12,130 nt of DNA from CAZWDL01 sp964632995 (GTDB lineage Bacteria > Bacteroidota > Bacteroidia > Chitinophagales > Saprospiraceae). The translations under genes were made by a program, and so were the position numbers. How positions within the stretch are numbered: position 1 is the stretch's first letter; each line of letters opens with the position of its first letter. The notes below the pieces were generated by a model, which had not been told where the DNA came from, did no database searches, and worked only from the letters and a program-made list of their open reading frames with translations. Shown here in pieces: positions 5,859-12,130 of this stretch. The stretch lies in NCBI GenBank assembly GCA_964632995.1, contig CAZWDL010000168.1, positions 1 to 12,130 of the forward strand, written 5' to 3'.

Positions 5859-6845
5859 ATGACCCGATCCGTAGAAGAGACGTGTACAGCTAAGCCTCAG
5901 AGCACCGAACCGGCAGAACGCATCATCGGACGATACACCGGTGAAGAAGGCGGTCCGCTCCTCGTATGCCTGGGGGGGATTCACGGCAACGAACCGGCAG
6001 GCATCCGGGCGCTGGAGATCATTTTTAACCTGCTGGACGTGGAGCCGCAGATCAACCCCCATTTTTCCTTCCGGGGTCGTTTGCTGGGCCTGCGGGGCAA
6101 CATGCAGGCTATCGCCCGGGGCGAGCGCTTTATCGAACGTGACCTCAACCGTTTGTGGACCAGGGAAAACATCGAATGGGTGCGCCGGCAGCCTCGGGAA
6201 TCCCTGCAGGCGGAGTACCGCGAACTACACGACCTCATCGACCTGATCGAACGAGAGATAAAGGAATACAAACCCGAGCGTTTCTTCTTACTCGATCTAC
6301 ATACGACAACGGCCCACGGCGGCATCTTCTCTGTTGTTTCCGATGACCCCGAGAGTGTGCGTATAGCCGTAGAGTTACACGCGCCCGTCATCAAGGGCTT
6401 GCTCCAAGGCATACGTGGAACTTCTCTCCATTATTTCAACAGCGAAAATTTTGATAACCACGCGGTAGCCATCGCCTTTGAATCGGGACAGCACGATGAT
6501 CCGCTCTCCATCAACCGCGCTATCGCCGCCATCACCAATTGCCTGCGCTCCATTGGCTGCGTGCGCGCCGATGACGTGGAAAACCGCCACGATGAACTCC
6601 TCATCGAATACTCAAAAAACCTCCCCAGGGTTGCTCAACTCATTACCACCCACTCCATCCATCCCGGCGATAATTTCCGCATGGCCCCCAATTTCGACAA
6701 TTTCCAGCCTGTCAAAAGAGGAGAGCTTCTGGCCTATGATAAAAACGGAGCCATCTACGCCGAAGCCGACGGCCGTATTCTCATGCCGCTGTATCAAAAG
6801 CAAGGAGATGATGGATTTTTTCTTATCCGGCCGCTGGATTATTAG
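5859..6845 (+). CDS. Succinylglutamate desuccinylase/aspartoacylase-family zinc hydrolase (M14-like)
   Basis: This 328-residue zinc-dependent carboxypeptidase-fold enzyme would hydrolyse an amide bond of an N-acyl amino acid or a related small amide. Zinc ligands are His42 and Glu45 in GGIHGNEPAG and His148 in LLDLHTTT. Substrate-binding residues are in ERDLNRLW (Arg94, Asn97, Arg98). The likely catalytic Glu is Glu208 in IAFESGQHDD. The C-terminal part (about 255-328: FRMAPNFDNFQPVKRGELLAYD, DGRILMPLYQKQGDDGFFLIRP) is the small beta domain usual in AstE/AspA relatives. It is not AstE with confidence, because no other arginine succinyltransferase pathway genes are nearby. It may equally be a member acting on another N-acyl substrate. 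AAGGA at 5843-5847 lies 11 bases before the ATG, so this gene has a reasonable Shine-Dalgarno site. No clear terminator follows. Confidence 0.9.
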   Translation: MTRSVEETCTAKPQSTEPAERIIGRYTGEEGGPLLVCLGGIHGNEPAGIRALEIIFNLLDVEPQINPHFSFRGRLLGLRGNMQAIARGERFIERDLNRLWTRENIEWVRRQPRESLQAEYRELHDLIDLIEREIKEYKPERFFLLDLHTTTAHGGIFSVVSDDPESVRIAVELHAPVIKGLLQGIRGTSLHYFNSENFDNHAVAIAFESGQHDDPLSINRAIAAITNCLRSIGCVRADDVENRHDELLIEYSKNLPRVAQLITTHSIHPGDNFRMAPNFDNFQPVKRGELLAYDKNGAIYAEADGRILMPLYQKQGDDGFFLIRPLDY

Positions 6846-6941
6846 CAACAGCACCTGTCGTCAAGGCCCCCTCAACCCGGGATAACCCCCGTACTGATTA
6901 CCCATAAGTCGGTTTGGGGCACTTTTTTCCCGCCCTCGTTC

Positions 6942-7010
6942 TTCTGTTCCTCTGTTCTGCGGTCCTTCTGTTCCTCTGTTCTGCGGTTCTTCTGTTCTGT
7001 AGTTCTGTAA
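6942..7010. repeat. 24-bp tandem repeat, about 2.7 copies, built of TTCTG words
   Basis: Copies start at 6942, 6966 and 6990. The first two differ at one base (6964 versus 6988). The third is degenerate and runs into CTGTAGTTCTGTAAG. Each copy is made of shorter TTCTG/TTCCTC words, so one strand is pyrimidine-rich and the other is a series of GAACAG/GGAACAG words. Because the period is a multiple of three it leaves an open frame, but nothing suggests that it is coding. Confidence 0.8.
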
Positions 7011-7063
7011 GTGTAAAATTTTGACTAAAACTTCGCTAAACAGTTCAGAACCGAAGAACATTT

Positions 7064-7100
7064 ACCCCGTGGGATAGTCGTTTCGCGAATTCCATGGGGT
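7064..7100. repeat. 11-bp-stem hairpin with nested stem
   Basis: ACCCCGTGGGA at 7064-7074 pairs along its full length with TTCCATGGGGT at 7090-7100, using two G-U wobbles. A nested TCG/CGA stem (7078-7080 with 7086-7088) sits in the loop. There is no U-run after it. An alternative hairpin GGGT-TT-ACCC (7097-7106) competes with its 3' arm. Function unknown; the G-U pairs suggest that if functional it acts as RNA on the plus strand. Confidence 0.55.
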
Positions 7101-7226
7101 TTACCCGACCCACCGAAGGATGGGCGAGGAGGAACTGTAGAACCGCAGAAGTTCAGCCCCGACTAAAGATATGGGTAATCGATACGGTAAGCTCTTTCGA
7201 CATCAGAACGGGCGACGGCAGGTGCA

Positions 7227-7257
7227 TTTGGCATGACTGTTTTTCTACGTACCTTTG
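7227..7257 (+). promoter_or_regulatory. Bacteroidota sigma-A promoter of the kinase-RapZ gene
   Basis: TTTG at 7227-7230 and TACCTTTG at 7250-7257 are separated by 19 bases. This matches both consensus elements (-33 TTTG, -7 TAnnTTTG) and the usual spacing. Transcription would start near 7263, leaving a leader of about 18 nt before the ATG at 7282. It is the clearest promoter in the window. Confidence 0.75.
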
Positions 7258-7281
7258 CACCTTGAAAAATGGTGATCATTT

Positions 7282-8733
7282 ATGGCATCCGTGAAGATAG
7301 AATACGCCCTTTCCGATTTGTTCGAATCCTGGGCCGGCCGGCAGCCCGAGCTTTTTCTGCCGCTGGCGCCCTCCGGCTCCAACCGCATCTACTACCGCCT
7401 GAAGAACGGTGAGCATACCGCCATCGGCACCTACGGGCCGGACACAAAGGAAAATAAGGCCTTTCTGGGCTTCAGCCGGCATTTCCATAAAAAAGGACTG
7501 CCGGTGCCGGAGATTTATACCGAAAACCTCCGGGACGGCGTCTATCTGCAGGAAGACCTGGGCTCTACCACTTTATACAGCTACCTGCTGCAAAAGGGCG
7601 ACTACTTCCCCGACTACCTCGTCCGGATTTACAAAAAAGTCGTGGAGCAACTGGCGCGCCTGCAGATCGAAGGAGGCAAGGACCTGGACTACGCCCTGTG
7701 TTATCCCCGCGCTTCCTTTGACAAACAGTCGATGCTTTGGGATTTCAACTATTTCAAATACTACTTCCTCAAGATTGCCGGCGTCGGCTTCGATGAGCAG
7801 GGGCTGGAAGAGGACTTTCACCGCCTGGGCGACTGGTTGCTGGAGGCCGACAGTAATTTCTTCATGTTCCGTGATTTCCAGACCCGGAACATTATGGTCA
7901 AGGAGGGCACGCCCTTTTTTATCGATTATCAGGGCGGACGGCGAGGGGCGCTGCAGTATGATCTGGCCTCCCTGCTCTGGCAGGCCAAAGCCAACATTCC
8001 TTCCGACATCCGGACCGAACTGCTGGAACATTACCTCGACGCCGCCTCGGAGCTCATCGACATCGACCGCGATCGCTTTATCAAATTCTACTACGGCTAC
8101 GTGCTCATGCGCTCGATTCAGGTACTGGGCGCCTACGGCTTCCGGGGCCTCTACCATCGCAAGGAACACTTCCTGAAAAGTATCCCTTTTGCCTTGCGCA
8201 ATGTCAAATGGGTGCTCGATCACGTAGAACTGCCCATCGAATTTCCCGAACTCCGGCGTAGTCTGCTGGATCTGATCGAATCCAAACAGTTCGAGCCCTT
8301 CGACAAAATCAAGGGGGCTTCCAGCCTGCTGCGCATCGCTGTCAACAGCTTCTCTTACAAATACGAGGGTATCCCTGAAGACCCCTCCGGCAACGGCGGC
8401 GGCTTTATCTTCGACTGCCGTTTTATCCATAATCCCGGCCGCTATGAACCCTATAAGAAGCTGACGGGCCGCGACGAGCAGGTCATTAATTTCCTGCGAC
8501 ACCACAGCAGCATCGACGATTTCCTCAACAACGCCTTCCGCATCGTCGATGAGGCAGTGGAAAACTATATCGAGCGCAGCTTCACCGACCTGCAGGTCAA
8601 TTTCGGCTGTACGGGCGGCCAGCACCGCTCGGTCTATGCGGCCGATCAGCTGGCGAAGCACTTACGAGAAAAGTATGGCGTTGAAGTTGTCGTGAAACAT
8701 ATCGAGCAGGAGAAGAAGGGGTGGCGGAATTGA
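7282..8733 (+). CDS. APH-type sugar kinase fused to RapZ C-terminal domain
   Basis: This is a 483-residue two-domain cytoplasmic protein. Residues about 10-320 are an aminoglycoside/choline-kinase-fold phosphotransferase. They include the SGSNRIYYR loop (31-39), the hinge-like VYLQEDLGS (87-95), a catalytic loop FRDFQTRNIM with Asp198 and Asn203, and a metal-binding FIDYQGG with Asp215 followed by YDLASLL. These resemble AmgK-type N-acetylmuramate/N-acetylglucosamine kinases. Residues about 350-475 are the RapZ C-terminal domain: VNSFSYKYEGIP, FIFDCRFIHNP, LTGRDEQV and the hallmark FGCTGGQHRSVY (441-452). The N-terminal P-loop domain of canonical RapZ is absent and is replaced by the kinase. 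E. coli RapZ binds glucosamine-6-phosphate through its C-terminal domain, so an amino-sugar kinase/sensor role is a reasonable inference. No MurU-like nucleotidyltransferase lies beside it. It has its own promoter at 7227-7257. Confidence 0.88.
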   Translation: MASVKIEYALSDLFESWAGRQPELFLPLAPSGSNRIYYRLKNGEHTAIGTYGPDTKENKAFLGFSRHFHKKGLPVPEIYTENLRDGVYLQEDLGSTTLYSYLLQKGDYFPDYLVRIYKKVVEQLARLQIEGGKDLDYALCYPRASFDKQSMLWDFNYFKYYFLKIAGVGFDEQGLEEDFHRLGDWLLEADSNFFMFRDFQTRNIMVKEGTPFFIDYQGGRRGALQYDLASLLWQAKANIPSDIRTELLEHYLDAASELIDIDRDRFIKFYYGYVLMRSIQVLGAYGFRGLYHRKEHFLKSIPFALRNVKWVLDHVELPIEFPELRRSLLDLIESKQFEPFDKIKGASSLLRIAVNSFSYKYEGIPEDPSGNGGGFIFDCRFIHNPGRYEPYKKLTGRDEQVINFLRHHSSIDDFLNNAFRIVDEAVENYIERSFTDLQVNFGCTGGQHRSVYAADQLAKHLREKYGVEVVVKHIEQEKKGWRN

Positions 8734-8792
8734 AGAACAGAGCGTTGGCAGTTGACAAATCGACGGCGCCCGGCCCAGCATCAAGCATCCAG

Positions 8793-9440
8793 TCAAACCA
8801 GTATCGCCTGCATCAGGTCCCGAAATTCTTCGGCTTCGGTAAAGAGATGATCCTTATAGGAGGTCGCTCGAAATTTGAGATAGTGCGGGCGTTCATTGCG
8901 CATGTCCATTTCGATCATCACGTTGCCGAAGCGCTGATCGAACCTCTCAAGGGGCAGGCCTGAGGCTTTCAGCTCCACATCTTTGCGCATAAAGGGAGGA
9001 CGGGGTTTGAGATAATGCCGCTGCACCGTTTCCACCCAGTCGGGACGCTGATAAGTGCGCAAGTCCGAAATCTGGGTGCGGTAATTAAGCGCCAGCACCT
9101 GCTCCTTGAGGTAGTCGAAGAAGTGCTGTATGTCACGTTCGCTGTAGCGCGTTTTAAAGAAATGGACCACAAAGCCCTTGGAGGAGGGGGTGTCCAGAAA
9201 ATCCAGCGCCTCATCGATATCGTCGGGGGCGACACAGTAGATGGCGTACTGATTGTTGAGCCAGTCCTGTAAGCGTCGACAGACGAGCTGATTCTTCCAC
9301 TGATCGTAGTCTTCCCGCTCCGCCTCGCTGCGCTCAATCATTTCGTGGATAAGCGGTTCGGAAGGAGAACTCGATTCCGCTTGATTAAAAAGATTTTTAA
9401 AGTAGCTCCAAAGTTCTTGCATAGGCGTTGACGGGCTCAT
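8793..9440 (-). CDS. Conserved-looking protein of unknown function
   Basis: This is a 215-residue soluble protein that I cannot assign to a named family. It has no signal peptide or membrane segment. The N-terminus (about 1-45) is variable, Ser/Glu-rich and probably helical. The core has compact, family-like stretches: EDYDQWKNQLVCRRLQDW, NQYAIYCVAPDDIDEALDFLD, KGFVVHFFKTRYSERDIQHFFDYL, YRPDW-type segments near WVETVQRHYLKPR, and FGNVMIEMDMRNERPHYLKFRATSY. The charged/aromatic make-up suggests a cytoplasmic enzyme or adaptor, but no catalytic motif is evident. It is convergent to the kinase-RapZ gene (59-bp gap) and divergent from the long secreted protein. A candidate promoter (9447-9477) would put the transcription start at about 9441-9443. 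The mRNA would then be nearly leaderless at ATG 9440, or have a 20-nt leader for the in-frame ATG at 9422, which removes only six residues. Confidence 0.8.
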   Translation of the reverse strand: MSPSTPMQELWSYFKNLFNQAESSSPSEPLIHEMIERSEAEREDYDQWKNQLVCRRLQDWLNNQYAIYCVAPDDIDEALDFLDTPSSKGFVVHFFKTRYSERDIQHFFDYLKEQVLALNYRTQISDLRTYQRPDWVETVQRHYLKPRPPFMRKDVELKASGLPLERFDQRFGNVMIEMDMRNERPHYLKFRATSYKDHLFTEAEEFRDLMQAILV

Positions 9441-9446
9441 TAAAGA

Positions 9447-9477
9447 AAAATGTAGGAAGTCCTGCTGATTTTCCCAA
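9447..9477 (-). promoter_or_regulatory. Candidate promoter for the 8793-9440 gene (TTG-N20-TACATTTT)
   Basis: On the minus strand TTG (9477-9475) and TACATTTT (9454-9447) are 20 bases apart. The -7 box matches seven of eight consensus positions. The distance to the ATG is unusually short and bears on the start choice of the gene. Confidence 0.4.
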
Positions 9478-9531
9478 GTAGAACAGCTGTTTTCTTGAAA
9501 TGTTCTTCCCGGTTAGAGCAACTAATTTCCG

Positions 9532-9539
9532 TATATTTG
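9532..9539 (+). promoter_or_regulatory. Bacteroidota -7 box (TATATTTG) for the long secreted protein
   Basis: This is a perfect TAnnTTTG match. The predicted transcript would have a leader of about 150 nt before the ATG at 9698. No clear -33 TTG lies at the right distance. The leader contains a short G/C dyad around 9590-9617 and an eight-codon open frame at 9578-9604. Confidence 0.45.
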
Positions 9540-9697
9540 CGTTTTACAGTTACTCACCCATTCGCCCGTTTTATACAATGCTTCTCTTTGGAGGCCGAAG
9601 CTAACGGAGTCTCCGGCACTCAATCTTTATTTTAGTTTTTCATTAAACCGATCTTTCCTTTACCAGGATCCGGTTGCTCATACAAAATCCAATAACC

Positions 9698-12046
9698 ATG
9701 TTTGGAAAATGGATACTGACAAGCCTGTTCTTAATAGGTATTATGCTTCCTGCCCAATTGACAGGACAGCAGGCCGAAGAAACATGGCCGATAATTATTG
9801 ACTCGGAAAAAGGGAAAATAACCCTGTACCAGCCCCAACCGGAAAACATGGAAGACAATCAGATCTCGGGGCGGGCGGCGATTTCCGTTATACCTTCCGG
9901 CGCTACCGAACCGATCTTCGGCGCTGTATGGCTTGAAAGCCGGGTAGTTTGTGACCGGACCGACCGGTTATGCGCCTTTGAGGACATTCAGGTTCCTATC
10001 ATTCGCTTTCCCGATTCGGAGGACGGGGATTCAGATATCGAAATGATCCGGGAACTGCTGGAGACGGAATTGCCCACAATAGATTACAAAATATCCTTAG
10101 ACCGTCTGCTGGCATCCCTGGATGTGGCCGAGGAAACCCGTGAACTAACGGAAGATTTCAATAACAAGGCGCCGGAAATCATTTACAGCCGCAAACCGGC
10201 TATTATGGTAGTGATTGACGGTGCGCCGCAAATGCGGGACTACGAGAAGAACTTCAAACGGGTTATCAATACGCCCTTCTTCATTGTACAGTACGACAGA
10301 AACAATAAATACTACCTCTACGGAGACGGACTGTGGTTTGTCAGTTCCACCCTGCTTGAGGGATGGACTTACGAGGCCAGACCGCCCGGCAAGATTCAGA
10401 AGCTGGGAAAGGAACTGGAGAAAGAAAATAAGGAATCGCAGGAACAAGAATCATCGGATGATCTGCTAGGTGGCAAGATCGATCCTGCCTCAACACCGGA
10501 AATTATTGTACGTACCGAACCCGCCGAGCTCATTCAGTCGAAGGGGGAGCCTGACTTCCGGCCTATTACCGGTACCGATCTCCTATACATGGAGAATACG
10601 GAAAGCCTGGTTTTTCTTGACATTAATTCGCAGGATTACTATATCAACCTTTCCGGCCGTTGGTACAACAGCCGCAGCATGGATGGTCCGTGGAAATACC
10701 ACGAAGCCGATAAATTACCTAAAGGTTTTGCCGATATTCCGGAAGGATCAGACCGGGATATCGCGCTGGCCTATGTCGCCGGAACAGAAGCAGCCAAAGA
10801 AGCTATCGTCGATGCCTATATTCCGGAAACGGCAACGGTCAACCGGCAGGAAGCAAGCACAGAAGTAACCTATGACGGCGCTCCCCGCTTTGAACTGGTA
10901 CCGGGTACAGAAATGGAATATGCGGTTAACACAGCCGGCACCGTACTCAAAGTAGGCAACCAATTCTACTGCGTTGATAACGGCATATGGTTCGAATCGG
11001 TCAATGCCAGAGGCCCCTGGAAAGTCGCTGTGGAACGCCCGGGGGAAGTAGCAAAAATCCCACCGAGCAGTCCGGTTTACAACGTCAAGTACGTTCATAT
11101 TTACGATCATACGCCGGAGGTGGTCTATGTGGGCTATACCCCGGGATACACGGGTTGCTACGTGCATGGCCCCACAATTGTCTACGGTACCGGCTGGTCT
11201 TACCGGCCTTGGTACGGCAGTTATTACTATCCACGTCACTGGACCTGGGGGTTCAACATGCATTACAACCCCTGGCACGGATGGAGCATGAGCTGGTCGA
11301 TCGGCTGGGGACGTCCCGGCGGCTGGTACCGGCCTCCGTATTATTACCGGCCTCCTGGCTACGGCTATCGCCCTCCTTATTACGGTGGATGGTGGGGCCC
11401 CGGATACTACCACCCGCCAGCCCACTATCCGGGCATGCATAACGGCTATTACGGACCGCAGCAGCGGCCTTCCGCTAACCGTCCCCGGCCAGACGGCAGG
11501 CCGACCACAACGGCACGACCGGCCACCAGGCCCAGCAATCTTTACGCACAGCGCCACGACCGGTCAGTAAGAGCTAATGAGGTAACTCGCCCCATGACGC
11601 GACCGGATGCCCGACCCGGTGGAACAAGGCCAAGCACCAGGCCAGAAAGCCGGCCCGGCACGCGCCCGGATGTACGGCCTGAAAGCCGGCCGAGCACCAG
11701 GCCGGATACACGACCGGATACGCGGCCAGGTCCTACTACGCGACCGCCTAATAACATCTATACCGACAAGAGTGGTAATGTTTACCAGCGAGACAAGAGC
11801 GGAAACTGGCAATCACGAGAGAATGGACAATGGCAAAACCTGCCACCAACACGCGACCGGCAACCGACTCAACAACCACAAACACGACCTAGTGTCGACC
11901 GCTCACAGCTGAATCGCTACAACCAAAACCGGCAACGCGGCCAACAACGAACCCAGACCTACCGGAATTACCAGCAACGCGTAGCACCGCCGAGGCCGCA
12001 ACCCCGGGCACAGCCGCGCTCATCGCGCAATCGGGGAGGACGGTGA
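9698..12046 (+). CDS. Large secreted modular protein with Trp/Tyr/Gly/Pro-rich segment and xxRP tail; function unknown
   Basis: This is a 782-residue protein. MFGKWILTSLFLIGIMLPAQLTG is a Sec signal peptide, which is why I prefer the ATG at 9698 over the in-frame TTG at 9674. The N-terminal domain (about 25-165) begins WPIIIDSEKGKITLYQPQPE and includes FGAVWLESRVVCDRTDRLC. Three related modules follow at about 175-232, 283-348 and 394-456. They share a pattern of P-x-F at the start, an NT or similar turn, YY or FYC, then G-x-WF/WY-x-S, and a closing GPW or GW. A charged linker (ELEKENKESQEQESSDD) separates modules 1 and 2. Residues about 490-590 are extremely rich in Tyr, Trp, Gly, Pro and His. 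Residues about 630-683 are tetrapeptide xxRP repeats. A short repeat (DKSGNVYQR, DKSGNWQSR) and a Gln/Arg/Pro-rich basic end follow. It ends in GGR with no T9SS domain or membrane anchor. Similar proteins are often just labelled hypothetical or carbohydrate-binding; I do not assert a function. Confidence 0.88.
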   Translation: MFGKWILTSLFLIGIMLPAQLTGQQAEETWPIIIDSEKGKITLYQPQPENMEDNQISGRAAISVIPSGATEPIFGAVWLESRVVCDRTDRLCAFEDIQVPIIRFPDSEDGDSDIEMIRELLETELPTIDYKISLDRLLASLDVAEETRELTEDFNNKAPEIIYSRKPAIMVVIDGAPQMRDYEKNFKRVINTPFFIVQYDRNNKYYLYGDGLWFVSSTLLEGWTYEARPPGKIQKLGKELEKENKESQEQESSDDLLGGKIDPASTPEIIVRTEPAELIQSKGEPDFRPITGTDLLYMENTESLVFLDINSQDYYINLSGRWYNSRSMDGPWKYHEADKLPKGFADIPEGSDRDIALAYVAGTEAAKEAIVDAYIPETATVNRQEASTEVTYDGAPRFELVPGTEMEYAVNTAGTVLKVGNQFYCVDNGIWFESVNARGPWKVAVERPGEVAKIPPSSPVYNVKYVHIYDHTPEVVYVGYTPGYTGCYVHGPTIVYGTGWSYRPWYGSYYYPRHWTWGFNMHYNPWHGWSMSWSIGWGRPGGWYRPPYYYRPPGYGYRPPYYGGWWGPGYYHPPAHYPGMHNGYYGPQQRPSANRPRPDGRPTTTARPATRPSNLYAQRHDRSVRANEVTRPMTRPDARPGGTRPSTRPESRPGTRPDVRPESRPSTRPDTRPDTRPGPTTRPPNNIYTDKSGNVYQRDKSGNWQSRENGQWQNLPPTRDRQPTQQPQTRPSVDRSQLNRYNQNRQRGQQRTQTYRNYQQRVAPPRPQPRAQPRSSRNRGGR
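11585..11746 (+). repeat. In-frame tetrapeptide xxRP repeat array in the secreted protein
   Basis: This stretch encodes about 12 consecutive or near-consecutive four-residue units ending in Arg-Pro (MTRP, DARP, STRP, ESRP, GTRP, DVRP, DTRP and others). The period at DNA level is 12 bp. The blocks GAAAGCCGGCC and AGCACCAGGCC each occur twice, indicating recent duplication of longer pieces. The resulting segment is strongly basic and proline-stiffened, and probably extended. Confidence 0.8.
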
Positions 12047-12130
12047 TCAAGTAGCGACGAGGCTAGTGCCTTCGCCACTAAATCTCTACTACCATAGACT
12101 CGTTCTTTTCCGCCTGTCCTTCGTTAGAGA

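Larger units (their letters stand above)
6846..7281. other. 436-bp structured intergenic region
   Basis: No gene is supportable here. An open frame on the minus strand from 7061 exists only because the 24-bp repeats keep the frame open (it reads as EEPQNRGTE-type repeats). Contents in order: C-rich sequence with a T6 run at 6923-6928, 24-bp tandem repeats (6942-7010), related GAAC-type motifs in the opposite orientation (about 7040-7060 and 7131-7156), a strong hairpin (7064-7100), a small stem CCCA-CC/GG-TGGG at 7109-7124, and the promoter of the kinase-RapZ gene (7227-7257). Confidence 0.65.

Noticed and set aside
6885..6928. C-run, G-run and T6 after the zinc hydrolase, considered as a rho-independent terminator
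   Set aside because: The only pairing is about four bases across a loop of nearly 30, too weak to call.
6861..7061. Minus-strand open frame with EEPQNRGTE-like repeats
   Set aside because: It exists because the 24-bp tandem repeat has a period divisible by three. It has no ribosome site, promoter or family feature.
7099..7110. 12-mer GGTTTACCCGAC shared with the opposite strand near 1619-1630, considered as proof of a dispersed repeat
   Set aside because: A 12-base match is expected by chance between segments of a 12-kb window, and the flanks do not align. It is kept only as a side note to the hairpin finding.
7573..8661. Long minus-strand open frame opposite the kinase-RapZ gene
   Set aside because: It is antisense to a gene with clear catalytic motifs and shows no recognisable domain. 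Long antisense frames are expected in GC-rich coding DNA.
9578..9604. Eight-codon open frame in the leader of the secreted protein gene, next to a G/C dyad (9590-9617)
   Set aside because: The peptide has no attenuator-like codon run and the dyad pairs poorly. Nothing supports a leader-peptide mechanism.
10748..11557. Minus-strand open frame opposite the long secreted protein
   Set aside because: It is a shadow of the aromatic/proline-rich region, with Arg/Val/Pro composition produced by the complementary codons.
12064..12080. TAGTG/CACTA hairpin after the last gene, considered as a terminator
   Set aside because: The stem is five base pairs with no U-run after it. The remaining 12047-12130 sequence shows nothing else I can support.

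Overview
The window looks like a piece of a Bacteroidota chromosome, probably from the Saprospiria/Lewinella-like part of the phylum. The phylum call rests on two things seen in the sequence. The secreted subtilase ends in a type A sorting domain of the type IX secretion system (T9SS), which is confined to this phylum. Several intergenic regions carry the Bacteroidota promoter -7 box TAnnTTTG, once with a correctly spaced -33 TTTG, and most genes lack a clear Shine-Dalgarno site. The class-level placement is inference from protein flavour only. No rRNA, tRNA, CRISPR array, integrase, transposase or phage gene was seen.

Left part (1-2321, minus strand): a three-gene export operon read right to left. 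It has an ABC ATPase (1632-2321), a lipoprotein-type HlyD/DevB adaptor (541-1515), and an FtsX/DevC-like permease cut by the window edge (1-537). A two-hairpin palindromic element (1547-1624) lies between ATPase and adaptor, and a 16-bp dyad (2350-2365) lies upstream of the operon. Next, also on the minus strand, is a bacillopeptidase F-like S8 protease with propeptide and T9SS tail (2415-4187).

Middle (4188-6845, plus strand): an AT-rich divergent region of about 326 bp. It is followed by a tightly spaced pair encoding a GNAT-like protein and a short AlkA-type DNA glycosylase. After a 241-bp gap holding a 64-bp foldback hairpin comes an M14/aspartoacylase-family zinc hydrolase.

Right part (6846-12130): a 436-bp intergenic region with 24-bp tandem repeats, a strong hairpin and the best promoter in the window. 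It drives a fusion of an APH-type sugar kinase with the RapZ C-terminal domain (7282-8733). A conserved-looking protein of unknown function (8793-9440) is convergent to it. Divergent from that gene is a 782-residue secreted protein (9698-12046) with three related modules, an aromatic/Gly/Pro-rich segment and a basic xxRP repeat tail.

The genes do not form one pathway. The recurring theme is the cell envelope: an exporter, a secreted protease, an envelope repeat protein and a possible amino-sugar kinase/sensor. The best candidates for something undescribed are the kinase-RapZ fusion, the modular secreted protein and three structured non-coding elements.
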